A model generated the notes under the pieces. The model worked only from the letters and a program-made list of their open reading frames with translations. It did not search any database and was not told the origin of the DNA. The translations under genes and the position numbers were made by a program. This document shows, piece after piece, positions 7,725 to 17,123 of a DNA stretch of 64,000 nucleotides; position 1 is the stretch's first letter; every line of letters begins with the position of its first letter. The DNA lies in NCBI GenBank assembly GCA_003612405.1, contig RAYR01000021.1, forward strand, positions 1 to 64,000, read 5' to 3'. The stretch is from a bacterium 0.1xD8-71 (GTDB lineage: Bacteria > Bacillota > Clostridia > Lachnospirales > Lachnospiraceae).

Positions 7725-8379
7725 AGGACATGATGGCCAGGGTATTGGCATAGATTGCATTTTCAGGCCAGGTGGCATAGATTTCCGAGGATACTACGTT
7801 CTTGATATAATCCCGGTAACGGACATAGTAATTACCGGCCGTGGAATCTGAGGGAACACCGTCGTGTACAATGATATATTCGGGGATGACGACACGACTT
7901 AAGACAATTTCGCCGGATTCGTCCATGGGTTTGATTTCATCTTCCGGAATCTTTGGCGGGTAATCACCGTAAAGTGTGTGATCCGGAATGGAGATGATTT
8001 CTTCTTCCTCCTGTGTCATCTCCGTGGGTGTCATTTCAATATTCTGGACGGCGGTTACATCCGGCAGTACTTCCACGCCGGATACAATGACAGGTTCATA
8101 TCCCGGTGCTGTGACGGACACGGTATATTCCGAGTAAGGCATGGGGGAGTTGGGAGTGAGACTGTACTGTAAGGGCGGCGTCTTTAAGTTGACGATATCG
8201 GTCTGCCCGGAGGAGTCTGTGGTCAGGGTTTCAACCGTACTGTCCGGTTCTCCGGTAAAGGAAATGTTGATAGATGCGTTTTGTATGGGGATTAATCCGA
8301 CATTGGCTGTGACATTAATCTGCAACCGGCCGGTGGTATCTTCGGCGTTTTGTGCACTTTTGAAAATGTTTTCTTCCAT
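7693..8379 (-). pseudogene. 5' part of a spore-type peptidoglycan-binding/cortex-lytic-like gene cut by the element
   Basis: 228 codons remain. The start at 8379 has GAGG six bases upstream on the minus strand. The visible part contains an N-terminal carboxypeptidase-regulatory-like beta domain (about residues 15-115, ending GYEPVIVSGVEVLP), an acidic linker, then PPKIPEDEI and a conserved block IPEYIIVHDGVP...YYVRYRDYIKNV...FTLNRVYTEW. I recognise this block from Clostridia peptidoglycan-binding proteins linked to spores; there it continues with EWYR and a long conserved region before a C-terminal peptidoglycan-binding domain. Here it stops right after Trp, where the serine-recombinase element begins. 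The remainder is predicted at the far end of the element. As it stands, the product lacks its C-terminal domains and is probably inactive. Confidence 0.75.
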
Positions 8380-8406
8380 TTGATACCTCATCAGTTCTCT
8401 TACCTT

Positions 8407-8415
8407 TAGGGTATG
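8407..8415 (-). promoter_or_regulatory. Possible mother-cell sigma factor -10 element (CATACCCTA)
   Basis: On the minus strand, CATACCCTA lies 28 bases before the start of the truncated spore gene and fits the CATAnnnTA pattern of sigma-K -10 elements (also close to sigma-E). The -35 element is not convincing, so this is tentative. It agrees with the sporulation assignment of the gene. Confidence 0.3.
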
Positions 8416-8424
8416 CAATTAAGG

Positions 8425-8454
8425 TTGCACATGCCACCTTATAAATGGTATACT
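8425..8454 (+). promoter_or_regulatory. Sigma-A promoter of the DUF5717 operon
   Basis: TTGCAC (8425-8430) and TATACT (8449-8454) with 18-bp spacing, ending 57 bases before the preferred start codon of the 1188-aa gene. It diverges from the truncated spore gene. Confidence 0.7.
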
Positions 8455-8511
8455 ATAACCAGTATGGTTAATTGTAAATTGTTATAAAATCCCAACATGG
8501 GGAGTGGAAAC

Positions 8512-11500
8512 GTGAGACAGGTAATTGAAGAAATCTTACAGGGCAAATTTAATGTTGATAACGGGTCTTTGGATTTTTCCTGCCCGCGCATTGAGTTGTC
8601 ACTCCATGCCGATACGGCCTGTGAGGGATTTTTTTTGGTATACGGCCCTAAGGGGCAGGTGACGGAGGGACATATAGTTTCCTCCGATCTTCGTATGGAA
8701 TGTGTTACCGAAATATTCAGCGGCAGTCAGGACGAGATCCTGTACCGGTTTGATGCCCGTGGAATGGAAGTAGGTGAGGAAGTCAGGGGAAGCTTCCATG
8801 TGATATCCAACCACGGGGAGTATTATCTTCCCTTCACGGTATCTATTGTGCCCGAGGTGATCGATTCCAGTCTGGGAAGCATCAAGAATCTGTTCCACTT
8901 CACCAATCTGGCAAAGAGCTGTTGGGAGGAGGCTGTAAAGCTTTTTTATTCCAGAGAGTTCAAGGAGGTGTTCACCGGTAATGACAGGCAGCACTATGCC
9001 GCCTATAAGGGGCTGTCCGCAGTGCCGGGCAATGAACATAATATGGAGGAATTTCTCTTAGAAATCAACAAGAAAAAGGCAGTGGAGTATATCCCTGAAG
9101 AGAAGGAAATCAAGATAGAGGATCCGTTGGAAACCACCCGTTATGCACTGGTGGTCAATCGAAACGGCTGGGGGTACACCCGTCTGAAGATTGCCGTGGA
9201 AGGGGAATTTCTACAGGTGAAAGAGGATGTGGTGTCAGATTCCGCCTTTCTTGGGAATATTTACCGGGTTTATTATTATGTGCAGCATGAGAAGCTTCAT
9301 GCCGGTAACAATTACGGCGCCATCCTGTTGATGCAGGAGCATGAGACAATCCGGATACCGGTTACGGTGGTCAGACATCCGGCGGGCAGAAAGCTTTTGG
9401 GATTGCAACGTGAAAAGAAGCGGCTCACGGTGGAAGTGATGGCTTATTATCAGGCTTTCCGGTTAAAGAAGATAGGGACAAAGACCTGGCTGACAGAGAC
9501 CAATAAGCTGCTGGGACGCATGGCGGAGATAGATGACAAGGATATCGCGGTGAAACTTTTCACGGCCCAGATGCTTCTCACGGAGGAGCGCTATAATGAG
9601 GGCAGATGGCTGATTGAGAAACAAAAAGAACAGGTGGAGATGAGAAAGGATACGGATCCGGCATTGTGGTGCTATTATCTGTATCTTACCACCCTGTATG
9701 GCAAGGACGATCCGTATGTAGATGAAGTGGCAGCCGTGGTGGCAGGAGTCTATGAGCGGAACCGGGGCAACTGGCGGATCGCCTGGCTTCTCCTGTACTT
9801 GTCGGAGGAGTATGTAAAGAGTCCTTCCCGCAAGTGGGTGCTTTTGGAGGAGCTGTTTGGTCATCATTGTACATCCCCGGTGATTTACATAGAAGCGTGG
9901 AATATTATCCGCGCGAATCCGGCGATGCTTATGAAGCTGGATCTGTTTGAACAGCAGATATTGCATTATGCGGTCAGGAATGACCTTTTAAAAGAGGATG
10001 TGATTCGGCAGATCGTATATCTGGCGCAGCATCAGCGCGGATATTCGGACAGTCTGTATAAAATCCTTGCGGGGTGTTATGAGAAGATGCCGGACAATGA
10101 AATATTGCAGGCAATCTGTACTCTGTTGATAAAAGGCAACTGCCGGGGAGAAAAGTATTTTGCCTGGTATCGTGCCGGCGTGGAGGAAAATCTGCGGATT
10201 ACGAGACTCTATGAATATTATATGATGTCGATTTCCCTGGAGTATGACGGGCCGCTGCCGAAGATGGTACTGATGTATTTTGCCTATCAGAGCGATTTAC
10301 ACTATGAGATTACAGCCTATCTCTATGCTTATGTTTACAGGCACAGGGAAGAACTGCCGGATGTTTATGTAAACTATACGGCGGCTATGGAACGTTTTGT
10401 CTTAGAACAGATCAAGCGGGGCAGAGTGAATAAAGATCTGGCCTATCTCTACCGTCATATCATCAGCCTGCCCATGATTGATGAGGAGAGTGCGCAGGCG
10501 TTGGCAGCGCTTCTCTTCGTGCGGGAGATCCGGGTGGATTCGGATAAGCTGAGAGAGGTGATTTTGTCCTATCCTTATCGAACAGATCAGAAGAGTTATC
10601 CGATTACGGGCGGCAGGGCACTGGTGCCTGTCTATGATTCCAACTGTAAGATTCTTCTGGGAGACGGGGAGGGGAACCGCTATACAGTGAGCATGGATTA
10701 TCGTGTGGAGACGCTGCTTAGTCCGGTAAGGCTGGCACTGATGATTTCGCCTTTTGTGCGCAATCACCTGGGATATGCCATATATATGTGTTATGAGTAC
10801 CAGACTACCTTTGTCATACAGGAGGACAATGCGGACTTATTTGCCCTGCTGGCGCAGTCGGAGCGGATTGAGGAAGATACCAGACGGACGATTCGCAGGA
10901 TGTTGGTTGACTTCTATTATGAAAAGGACAGGATGCGGGAACTGGATGATTATCTGCTTTCCCTGCATCCGGAAGAGGTACAGCCCAGAGACCGTAAGGA
11001 GATTGTGCGCTGTATGGTGAACCGGGGGATGTACGAGGAAGCCTATGAGTGGGTGTGCCGCTACGGTCCATACAGTATGGATGCCAAGACCCTTCTGAAA
11101 CTGTGCAGCAGGCTTTTGGATTTTCAGGAGATTGAAGATGACCCCCTGATGAAAGGTGTACTCTTCTATGTGCTGCAAAAAGGCAAATATGATGATAATG
11201 TACTGCATTATCTGGTGCGTTATTTTAATGGCAGCATCAAGGAAATGCGGGATGTGTGGAAAACAGCCGAAGCCTTTGGTGTGGATACTTACGGCTTGTG
11301 TGAACGGATGATTGTGCAGATGCTTTATACCGGCGCTCATGTGGGAGAAAAGATTGAAATCTTCCGTTCTTATAATAGAAGCGGCGGCAATGAGCGGCTG
11401 CGGGCGGCCTTTTTATCCCAGTGCTGCTATGATTATGCGATAGGGGAACAGATTACGGAATCTTATGTGTTTGAGAGTGTCTTGCAGCTGTATCTGGAAC

Positions 11501-12078
11501 AGGTGCCGCTTCATCTGGTCTGCAAGATAGCCTTTCTGCGTTATTATGCGGAGAACAGGCAGGATCAGACAGAACTGGTGAAGAAAGCCTGCATCGCTTT
11601 TCTGAAGGATCTCTTGTCGGAGCAGATTGTACTGCCGCTTTATAAAGAGTATCAGGGATATCTGCCGCAGATGGATGCCTATCTGGACAAGACCATGGTG
11701 GAATACCGGGCAGCTTCGGGCAGCAGGGCAGTCATCCATTATGTGATCCAGAGTGAAGGCGGCACGGAAGAAGATTACCGCAAGGAAGAGATGCGGGATA
11801 TGTTCGGAGGCATCTGTGTCAAGGAATTTGTGCTGTTTTTCGGTGAACGGCTTCAGTATTATATTACGGAGGAGACTGCCGGGGGAGAGCAGTTGACCAA
11901 GAGCGGCACCATCAATAAGAGCGATATTGGGCAGGAGAATTTTGAGAGTCGGTTTTCCATGCTCAATGACATCATGATCGGTAAGACTTTACAGGATTAC
12001 GATACCGTGGACAGTTTGTTGCAGGAATATTACAGACAGGATTATATGGTGAATGAGATATTTATGCCGCTTCGGTGA
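8512..12078 (+). CDS. DUF5717-family giant protein (1188 aa)
   Basis: The GTG at 8512 follows GGGGAG with 7-base spacing and gives MRQVIEEILQGKF; the ATG at 8497 has no site. The first about 120 residues look like a beta-sandwich (alternating strands, then YYLPFTVSIVPE). Residues about 130-1040 are mostly helical, with many Tyr/Leu-rich helix pairs as in TPR-like solenoids. A C-terminal domain of about 150 residues follows (from EGGTEEDYRKEEM). No signal peptide or membrane segment is seen, so it is cytosolic. I recognise the family as DUF5717, found in Lachnospiraceae, function unknown. It heads a four-gene block with an Hsp70/actin-fold protein, a TPR protein and a membrane coiled-coil protein, which suggests a scaffold working with an ATP-driven partner. 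Confidence 0.8.
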   Translation: MRQVIEEILQGKFNVDNGSLDFSCPRIELSLHADTACEGFFLVYGPKGQVTEGHIVSSDLRMECVTEIFSGSQDEILYRFDARGMEVGEEVRGSFHVISNHGEYYLPFTVSIVPEVIDSSLGSIKNLFHFTNLAKSCWEEAVKLFYSREFKEVFTGNDRQHYAAYKGLSAVPGNEHNMEEFLLEINKKKAVEYIPEEKEIKIEDPLETTRYALVVNRNGWGYTRLKIAVEGEFLQVKEDVVSDSAFLGNIYRVYYYVQHEKLHAGNNYGAILLMQEHETIRIPVTVVRHPAGRKLLGLQREKKRLTVEVMAYYQAFRLKKIGTKTWLTETNKLLGRMAEIDDKDIAVKLFTAQMLLTEERYNEGRWLIEKQKEQVEMRKDTDPALWCYYLYLTTLYGKDDPYVDEVAAVVAGVYERNRGNWRIAWLLLYLSEEYVKSPSRKWVLLEELFGHHCTSPVIYIEAWNIIRANPAMLMKLDLFEQQILHYAVRNDLLKEDVIRQIVYLAQHQRGYSDSLYKILAGCYEKMPDNEILQAICTLLIKGNCRGEKYFAWYRAGVEENLRITRLYEYYMMSISLEYDGPLPKMVLMYFAYQSDLHYEITAYLYAYVYRHREELPDVYVNYTAAMERFVLEQIKRGRVNKDLAYLYRHIISLPMIDEESAQALAALLFVREIRVDSDKLREVILSYPYRTDQKSYPITGGRALVPVYDSNCKILLGDGEGNRYTVSMDYRVETLLSPVRLALMISPFVRNHLGYAIYMCYEYQTTFVIQEDNADLFALLAQSERIEEDTRRTIRRMLVDFYYEKDRMRELDDYLLSLHPEEVQPRDRKEIVRCMVNRGMYEEAYEWVCRYGPYSMDAKTLLKLCSRLLDFQEIEDDPLMKGVLFYVLQKGKYDDNVLHYLVRYFNGSIKEMRDVWKTAEAFGVDTYGLCERMIVQMLYTGAHVGEKIEIFRSYNRSGGNERLRAAFLSQCCYDYAIGEQITESYVFESVLQLYLEQVPLHLVCKIAFLRYYAENRQDQTELVKKACIAFLKDLLSEQIVLPLYKEYQGYLPQMDAYLDKTMVEYRAASGSRAVIHYVIQSEGGTEEDYRKEEMRDMFGGICVKEFVLFFGERLQYYITEETAGGEQLTKSGTINKSDIGQENFESRFSMLNDIMIGKTLQDYDTVDSLLQEYYRQDYMVNEIFMPLR

Positions 12079-12130
12079 ATGACGGTCATAAGCGGGCCGG
12101 TGATGCGGCAGGGATAAGAAGGCAGAGAGT

Positions 12131-13444
12131 ATGTTCTTAGAGCACAAAGAAGAGGGCAAACTGCATAAAGGGAGTGTGTTGGTGGGCTATGATCTGGGAG
12201 AGCAGTATTCCCAGATAAGTTACTGTGTTTACGGCAATGAGGATGTGGATACGGTGGCCACAGTAGTGGGGACGAAGCAGTACAACATACCGACTGTGTT
12301 ATGTAAACGAAAAGGAGTCAATCAGTGGTTCTATGGCAAGGATGCGGTGAAAAACAGCGGACAGGAGGATATGTTTGTTGTGGAGAAGCTGTTATCCCTG
12401 GCCAGAAAAGGGGAGAAGATCGGACTGGATGGGGAGTCCTATGATCCGGTGGCATTGGTCACGCTCTTTATGCGGCGTAGTCTGACGCTGATGAATCTGA
12501 TTGCCTCTATTGAGAATATTGCGGCGATCATGTTCACAGTGGATGAACTGGATGACCGTATGGTGGAAATCCTGGCGCAGGCAGCAGCCAATCTGAATCT
12601 GAAGACTTCCCATATTTATTTTCAGAGTCATACGGAGAGTTTTTATTCCTTTATGTTGCATCAGCCGCCGGAACTATGGACATACCAGGTGATTGCCTGT
12701 GAACATGACGGCAGGCGGCTCAAAACTTACCGGATGGAATGTAATAAGCGGACGACACCTATTGTGACACTGATTGAGGAACAGATATATGAGACGCTTG
12801 TGATTCCGGAGGAGGATGAAGAAGAGCAGGTCAAGAAAGATGCTTTCCGCCTGGCAGATGAGAGGTTCCTGGGTATTCTGGAAAAGATGTGTGAAGGACG
12901 TATTGTCTCTTGTGCCTACCTTCTGGGGGATGGGTTCCGGGAGGACTGGAACGAACAGTCTTTACAGTTTCTATGTCATAACAGGCGGGTTTTCCAGGGA
13001 AATAATCTTTTCAGCCGGGGAGCGGTCTACGGGATTCTGGAGAAACTGGATCCCGGGGAGGCAGGCTTAAGTCATGTGTTCCTGGGGAAGGACAAGTTAA
13101 AGTCCAACATAGGTATGCATGTCATGCGGCAGGGGAAGGAGTCCTATTTTGCACTGCTGGATGCCGGGGAGAACTGGTATGAGATACACAGGGAATGTGA
13201 ATTCCTTTTAGGCGATGTGAAGAAACTGGAGTTTGTTGTCACGCCGCTTACCGGAAAGAATGTGGAGACCAGGGAAATACCGCTTGCGGGAGCAAAGGAG
13301 ACAGGTGCTCCGTTTACCAGATACAGGCTGGAAGTGGCTATGAGTTCACCGGATACCGTGCAGATTAAAGTAACGGACTTAGGGTTTGGGGAACTCTTTC
13401 CGGCAAACGGACAGGTGTGGGAGAAGTCCTTCCAGGTATCCTGA
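12131..13444 (+). CDS. DUF5716-family protein with Hsp70/actin-like ATPase fold (437 aa)
   Basis: The N terminus has the phosphate-1 pattern of the actin/Hsp70 superfamily (VGYDLGEQYSQISY, residues about 18-31), then a strand pair with NIPTVLCKR, as in Hsp70 where a Pro-Ser segment follows. A LLGDGFREDW segment (about residue 260) resembles the phosphate-2/adenosine Gly motif, and SRGAVYG follows the expected helix. After about residue 325 the protein becomes beta-rich (YFALLDAGENWYEI, later RYRLEVAMSS), comparable in position to an Hsp70 substrate-binding beta-sandwich. I place it in DUF5716. It lies 52 bases after the DUF5717 gene. A chaperone-like or assembly ATPase role is inferred; no substrate is known. 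Confidence 0.78.
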   Translation: MFLEHKEEGKLHKGSVLVGYDLGEQYSQISYCVYGNEDVDTVATVVGTKQYNIPTVLCKRKGVNQWFYGKDAVKNSGQEDMFVVEKLLSLARKGEKIGLDGESYDPVALVTLFMRRSLTLMNLIASIENIAAIMFTVDELDDRMVEILAQAAANLNLKTSHIYFQSHTESFYSFMLHQPPELWTYQVIACEHDGRRLKTYRMECNKRTTPIVTLIEEQIYETLVIPEEDEEEQVKKDAFRLADERFLGILEKMCEGRIVSCAYLLGDGFREDWNEQSLQFLCHNRRVFQGNNLFSRGAVYGILEKLDPGEAGLSHVFLGKDKLKSNIGMHVMRQGKESYFALLDAGENWYEIHRECEFLLGDVKKLEFVVTPLTGKNVETREIPLAGAKETGAPFTRYRLEVAMSSPDTVQIKVTDLGFGELFPANGQVWEKSFQVS

Positions 13445-13463
13445 CATATTTTTAATTTAGGCC

Positions 13464-13512
13464 GAGGCCGCGAAGCGGATCTCGTAAAGTTAATTTGCGA
13501 AGCAAATTTACT
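13464..13512 (+). other. Two consecutive GAA-loop hairpins between operon genes
   Basis: CCGC-GAA-GCGG (13468-13478) is followed by an 11-bp stem with one mismatch around the same GAA loop (13488-13498 with 13502-13512). There is no strong T tract. They could cause partial termination or mRNA processing between the DUF5716 and TPR genes. Confidence 0.55.
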
Positions 13513-13535
13513 TTTGGGAAAGGACGAAAGACAGT

Positions 13536-14381
13536 ATGAGTCTGATGATTCTGGGAACCGGCAGATATGCCGGGAATCCTTATTATGTGGAAAGATTTTA
13601 TGTAAACCTATATTCCGTGGAGGAACTGTGTTTCATGTTGGTGGATAAAGCGGAACTGCTGGATCAGGATATTATGCAGCGTGACATGGTGCGATGGCTG
13701 GATGAGGAGTGTGATCTGAGTGATCTGGCCCATGCACTCTATGCGCTTTTGAATCAGAAAGGATCCACGGCGGCTTATGTGGGCACCATATTGGAGTATG
13801 TATGCCTGTATCCCCCTGAGGTGATTGCCAGGACAGAGGAGATTGTAAGGGATAATGAGGGCTTAAGCCCCTATGAGAGACATAAGGCCAAGGCAGATTA
13901 TCTGTTGAAAGAGCGCCGGTATTTTGCGGCCATGGAACTGTATCAGAGTCTGCTGGCCCGGACACCGGATACGGAAAAGTTTTTGCAGGCCAGGATATTA
14001 CACAATCTGGGCGTGGCCTGTGCCGGTATGTTTATGTATGAGCAGGCGGCAGACTGGTTCATGAAATCTCATGAGACAGACAACCGGCAGGAAAGTCTGC
14101 TGCTGTATCTGGCCTCCCGGCGGATGAATCGTTCCGATAAGGAATACATAGACTATATTGCCGAGCATCCGGAATATCATGATGCGTCCCTGAAGGTGGA
14201 GCGCATGGTGGAGCGGGCGGCGGGCACTTTTGAAGGGTCGGACGAAAACCGTATGCTTGTAACACTGCAAGTATTTAAGGAAGAAGGAAATGGTGTGTTT
14301 GGCAATACGGCACCTTATTATAATGAGATTGAACGGCTGACAGCGGGGCTGAAAGAAGAGTACCGGGCATATACAGTATGA
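13536..14381 (+). CDS. TPR-like helical protein of the DUF5716/DUF5717 block (281 aa)
   Basis: Cytosolic, nearly all helical. Residues about 105-195 contain TPR-like helix pairs: AKADYLLKERRYFAAMELYQ, then ARILHNLGVACAGMFMYEQA, which carries the Gly/Ala small-residue positions, then WFMKSHETD. The N-terminal 100 residues form a separate helical region. No enzymatic motif. The gene lies 25 bases before the membrane coiled-coil gene and is likely in the same operon. A role as adaptor between the Hsp70-like protein and the other members is inferred from its repeats and position. Confidence 0.7.
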   Translation: MSLMILGTGRYAGNPYYVERFYVNLYSVEELCFMLVDKAELLDQDIMQRDMVRWLDEECDLSDLAHALYALLNQKGSTAAYVGTILEYVCLYPPEVIARTEEIVRDNEGLSPYERHKAKADYLLKERRYFAAMELYQSLLARTPDTEKFLQARILHNLGVACAGMFMYEQAADWFMKSHETDNRQESLLLYLASRRMNRSDKEYIDYIAEHPEYHDASLKVERMVERAAGTFEGSDENRMLVTLQVFKEEGNGVFGNTAPYYNEIERLTAGLKEEYRAYTV

Positions 14382-14408
14382 GTTTTGGCGAAATGATGGG
14401 AGACAATG

Positions 14409-15593
14409 ATGGGATTTATTAAGAAATTATTGGCCAGATTCCGTGGAGAGCCCTATGAGGACTTTGAGGAGGAACTCTGGGAGGAAGAAGAATCTGACAG
14501 ACAGATAGATTATAATAACAAAGAGCAGCGCAATGATTATGTGAGAAATTGTCTGGAAAAGATGGGAGATGCCACCAAGGAACTGGAGAATCTCACCTTT
14601 GAGTATAACATGGTGACCTCTTATCTGAAGGATATGGAGGAGATCGAGGCACTGCCGCCGGAGGAGAGCGAACAGCTGAAGGAGTGTGCCAAGCGGGTTT
14701 CTCTGTTACAGGACAGCAAGGCTGACTTTATGGGACGCCCCCATCGGATTACGGATGAGAAGTACCGTCTGATGGAGCGGATGGAAGATCAGGTGGAAGA
14801 AGGGTATCAGAAGCTCACCGAGGCGGAGGAGTATCAGGACCTGATCCGCAAGGATTTAAACCGTCTGGACGGTGAGAAGCATGCCTATCTGTATCGGAAA
14901 AGCGAGGTCATGCGGCTGATTGCAGATACAAAGGGTATGGCGGTGATCTGCGTGGTGGCGCTGGGATTGTGTATCCTTCTTCTGGTGCTGTTACAGTTTT
15001 TCCTGGATATGGACACGCAGATGGGATATTTTCTGGCGGCAGGAGCGGCCGCCATGGCCATCACCATCATTTATGTCAGGCATGTGGATGCCAGACGGGA
15101 ACTGCGCCGGGTGGAGACAGGAATCAATAAAATCATACTGTTGCAGAACAAGGTGAAGATCCGCTATGTAAACAACACCAATCTGCTGGATTATCTCTAT
15201 ATGAAATACGGAGTAAGGAGTGCCGAAGAACTGACGCAGATGTGGGAGAACTATAAGATAGAGAAGGAAGAGCGGGAGAAGTTCAGGCGGGCGGAGCTGG
15301 ATCTGGATTACTGCCAGCAGGAACTGTTAAATATCCTAAAATGTTATCAGATTCAGGATCCGGCTATCTGGCTGCATCAGACGGAGGCTATTTTAGATCA
15401 CAAGGAAATGGTGGAGATTCGCCATAACCTGATCATCAGGAGACAGTCTTTAAGAAGGCGGATGGATTATAATAAGGAAGTGGTGGCAGGATCTTCCCAG
15501 AAGGAGATCAAGGAACTGGTGGAGAAGTATCCCCAGTATGCCAAAGAGATCATGAAGACAGTGGAGGAGTACGAAGAGAAATTTCAGGGATAG
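14409..15593 (+). CDS. Membrane protein with long coiled coils (394 aa), last gene of the block
   Basis: The second of two adjacent ATG codons gives the best spacing to GGGAG. Residues 35-170 are a charged coiled coil, followed by two membrane helices (about 177-199 and 205-223) with a short extracytoplasmic turn, then a second coiled coil (about 225-390). Both long arms are therefore on the cytoplasmic side. This layout fits a membrane anchor for a cytosolic complex such as the three proteins encoded upstream. The N-terminal amphipathic basic segment (FIKKLLARFRGE) could also touch the membrane. No domain recognised. Confidence 0.7.
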   Translation: MGFIKKLLARFRGEPYEDFEEELWEEEESDRQIDYNNKEQRNDYVRNCLEKMGDATKELENLTFEYNMVTSYLKDMEEIEALPPEESEQLKECAKRVSLLQDSKADFMGRPHRITDEKYRLMERMEDQVEEGYQKLTEAEEYQDLIRKDLNRLDGEKHAYLYRKSEVMRLIADTKGMAVICVVALGLCILLLVLLQFFLDMDTQMGYFLAAGAAAMAITIIYVRHVDARRELRRVETGINKIILLQNKVKIRYVNNTNLLDYLYMKYGVRSAEELTQMWENYKIEKEEREKFRRAELDLDYCQQELLNILKCYQIQDPAIWLHQTEAILDHKEMVEIRHNLIIRRQSLRRRMDYNKEVVAGSSQKEIKELVEKYPQYAKEIMKTVEEYEEKFQG

Positions 15594-15676
15594 ACATACT
15601 AAGGGAGTATAGGGGCGGTAATCTGTCATCTGTGGAGAGACGGCGGAAATCCAAAACAAGGAAGGGTTAATTAAAT

Positions 15677-17101
15677 ATGGAACAGACAGATAAGCTTTCT
15701 GAGGAATGTGGTGTCTTTGGCATCTATGATTTCGACGGCGGTGATGTGGCCTCTACGATTTATTATGGATTATTTGCCTTACAGCACAGAGGACAGGAGA
15801 GCTGCGGCATCGCGGTCAGTGATACGGAGGGGCCTAAGGGAAAGGTTCTCAGCGCAAAGGAGATGGGACTTCTCAATGAGAATTTTACGCCGGCCACGCT
15901 GGAGAAACTGAAAGGAGATATCGGTGTAGGACATGTACGGTATTCCACAGCGGGCAGCAGTACAAGGGAGAATGCCCAACCCCTGGTCCTGAATTATGTG
16001 AAAGGTACGTTGGGACTTGCCCATAACGGCAATCTGATCAATGCGCGGCAGCTGCGAAAGGAGCTGGAGTATTCCGGTGCTATTTTTCAGACTACCATTG
16101 ATTCTGAGGTTATCGCCTATCATATTGCCAGGGAACGTCTGAACAGTAAGTCGGTGGAGGAAGCCGTGGGACGCGCCATGAAGAAGATTAAGGGAGCCTA
16201 TTCCCTGATTGTCATGTCTCCCCGGAAACTGATCGGCGCCAGAGATCCTTATGGATTCAAGCCGCTTTGTATCGGCAGGCGTGACAACGCTTATATTCTG
16301 GCTTCTGAGACCTGTGCTTTGGATACCATTGGCGCGGCTTACGTCAGGGATGTGGAGCCGGGTGAGATTGTGACGATTTCTCCCGGTAAAGGAATTGAAT
16401 CGGATCGGAGCATGTGTCTTAGTCCGCAGTGTCAGGGCAGATGTGTCTTTGAATATATTTATTTTGCCCGGCCGGACAGCCGGATTGACGGCGTCAGTGT
16501 CTATGAATCCCGGATCCGTGCAGGAAGATTTCTGGCAATGGATTCCCCGGCGGAAGCAGATCTGGTGGTGGGTGTGCCCGAGTCCGGCAACTGTGCGGCA
16601 TTAGGGTATTCTATGGAGTCCGGGATTCCGTATGGACAGGCCTTTGTGAAAAACGCCTACGTAGGGAGGACCTTTATCAGACCGGGGCAGAAGAGCCGGG
16701 AGAGCAGCGTGCAGGTGAAACTCAATGCCATCCGGGAAGCAGTGGCAGGAAAGAGAATCATCATGATTGATGACTCTATTGTGAGAGGGACGACGTCGGA
16801 TCGCATTGTCAGGATGCTGCGGGAAGCGGGAGCGAAGGAAGTACATATGCGGGTCAGCTCGCCGCCTTTCTTATATCCCTGCTATTTTGGAACCGATGTG
16901 CCTTCCCGGGAACAGCTGATTGCATATGAGCGTACAGTGGACGAGGTACGGCAGATCATCGGTGCGGACACCTTAGGATATCTGAAACTGGAGCGGCTTA
17001 GTGAACTGGCGGGAGGCAGGCCCATCTGCGTGGGATGTTTTACCGGCAAATATCCGATGGAACCGCCTGCGGAAGATATCCGCGGTGAGTATGATAAATA
17101 A
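15677..17101 (+). CDS. purF: Amidophosphoribosyltransferase
   Basis: Catalyses the first committed step of purine synthesis, PRPP plus glutamine to phosphoribosylamine. 474 aa, the normal length. The N terminus has a short propeptide (10 residues) before the catalytic Cys (C11, CGVFGIYDF), as in the Bacillus-type enzyme that is processed and carries an iron-sulfur cluster. The PRPP loop IDDSIVRGTT is at residues 364-373. Cys residues for a [4Fe-4S] cluster are visible, with C451 and C454 in the C-terminal CVGC motif. The start follows AAGGAAGGG. purB follows after 22 bases, so the two form a pair. No purine riboswitch or PurR box was recognised in the 83-base leader. Confidence 0.97.
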   Translation: MEQTDKLSEECGVFGIYDFDGGDVASTIYYGLFALQHRGQESCGIAVSDTEGPKGKVLSAKEMGLLNENFTPATLEKLKGDIGVGHVRYSTAGSSTRENAQPLVLNYVKGTLGLAHNGNLINARQLRKELEYSGAIFQTTIDSEVIAYHIARERLNSKSVEEAVGRAMKKIKGAYSLIVMSPRKLIGARDPYGFKPLCIGRRDNAYILASETCALDTIGAAYVRDVEPGEIVTISPGKGIESDRSMCLSPQCQGRCVFEYIYFARPDSRIDGVSVYESRIRAGRFLAMDSPAEADLVVGVPESGNCAALGYSMESGIPYGQAFVKNAYVGRTFIRPGQKSRESSVQVKLNAIREAVAGKRIIMIDDSIVRGTTSDRIVRMLREAGAKEVHMRVSSPPFLYPCYFGTDVPSREQLIAYERTVDEVRQIIGADTLGYLKLERLSELAGGRPICVGCFTGKYPMEPPAEDIRGEYDK

Positions 17102-17123
17102 TGAAGCAGAAAGGATTATGAGT

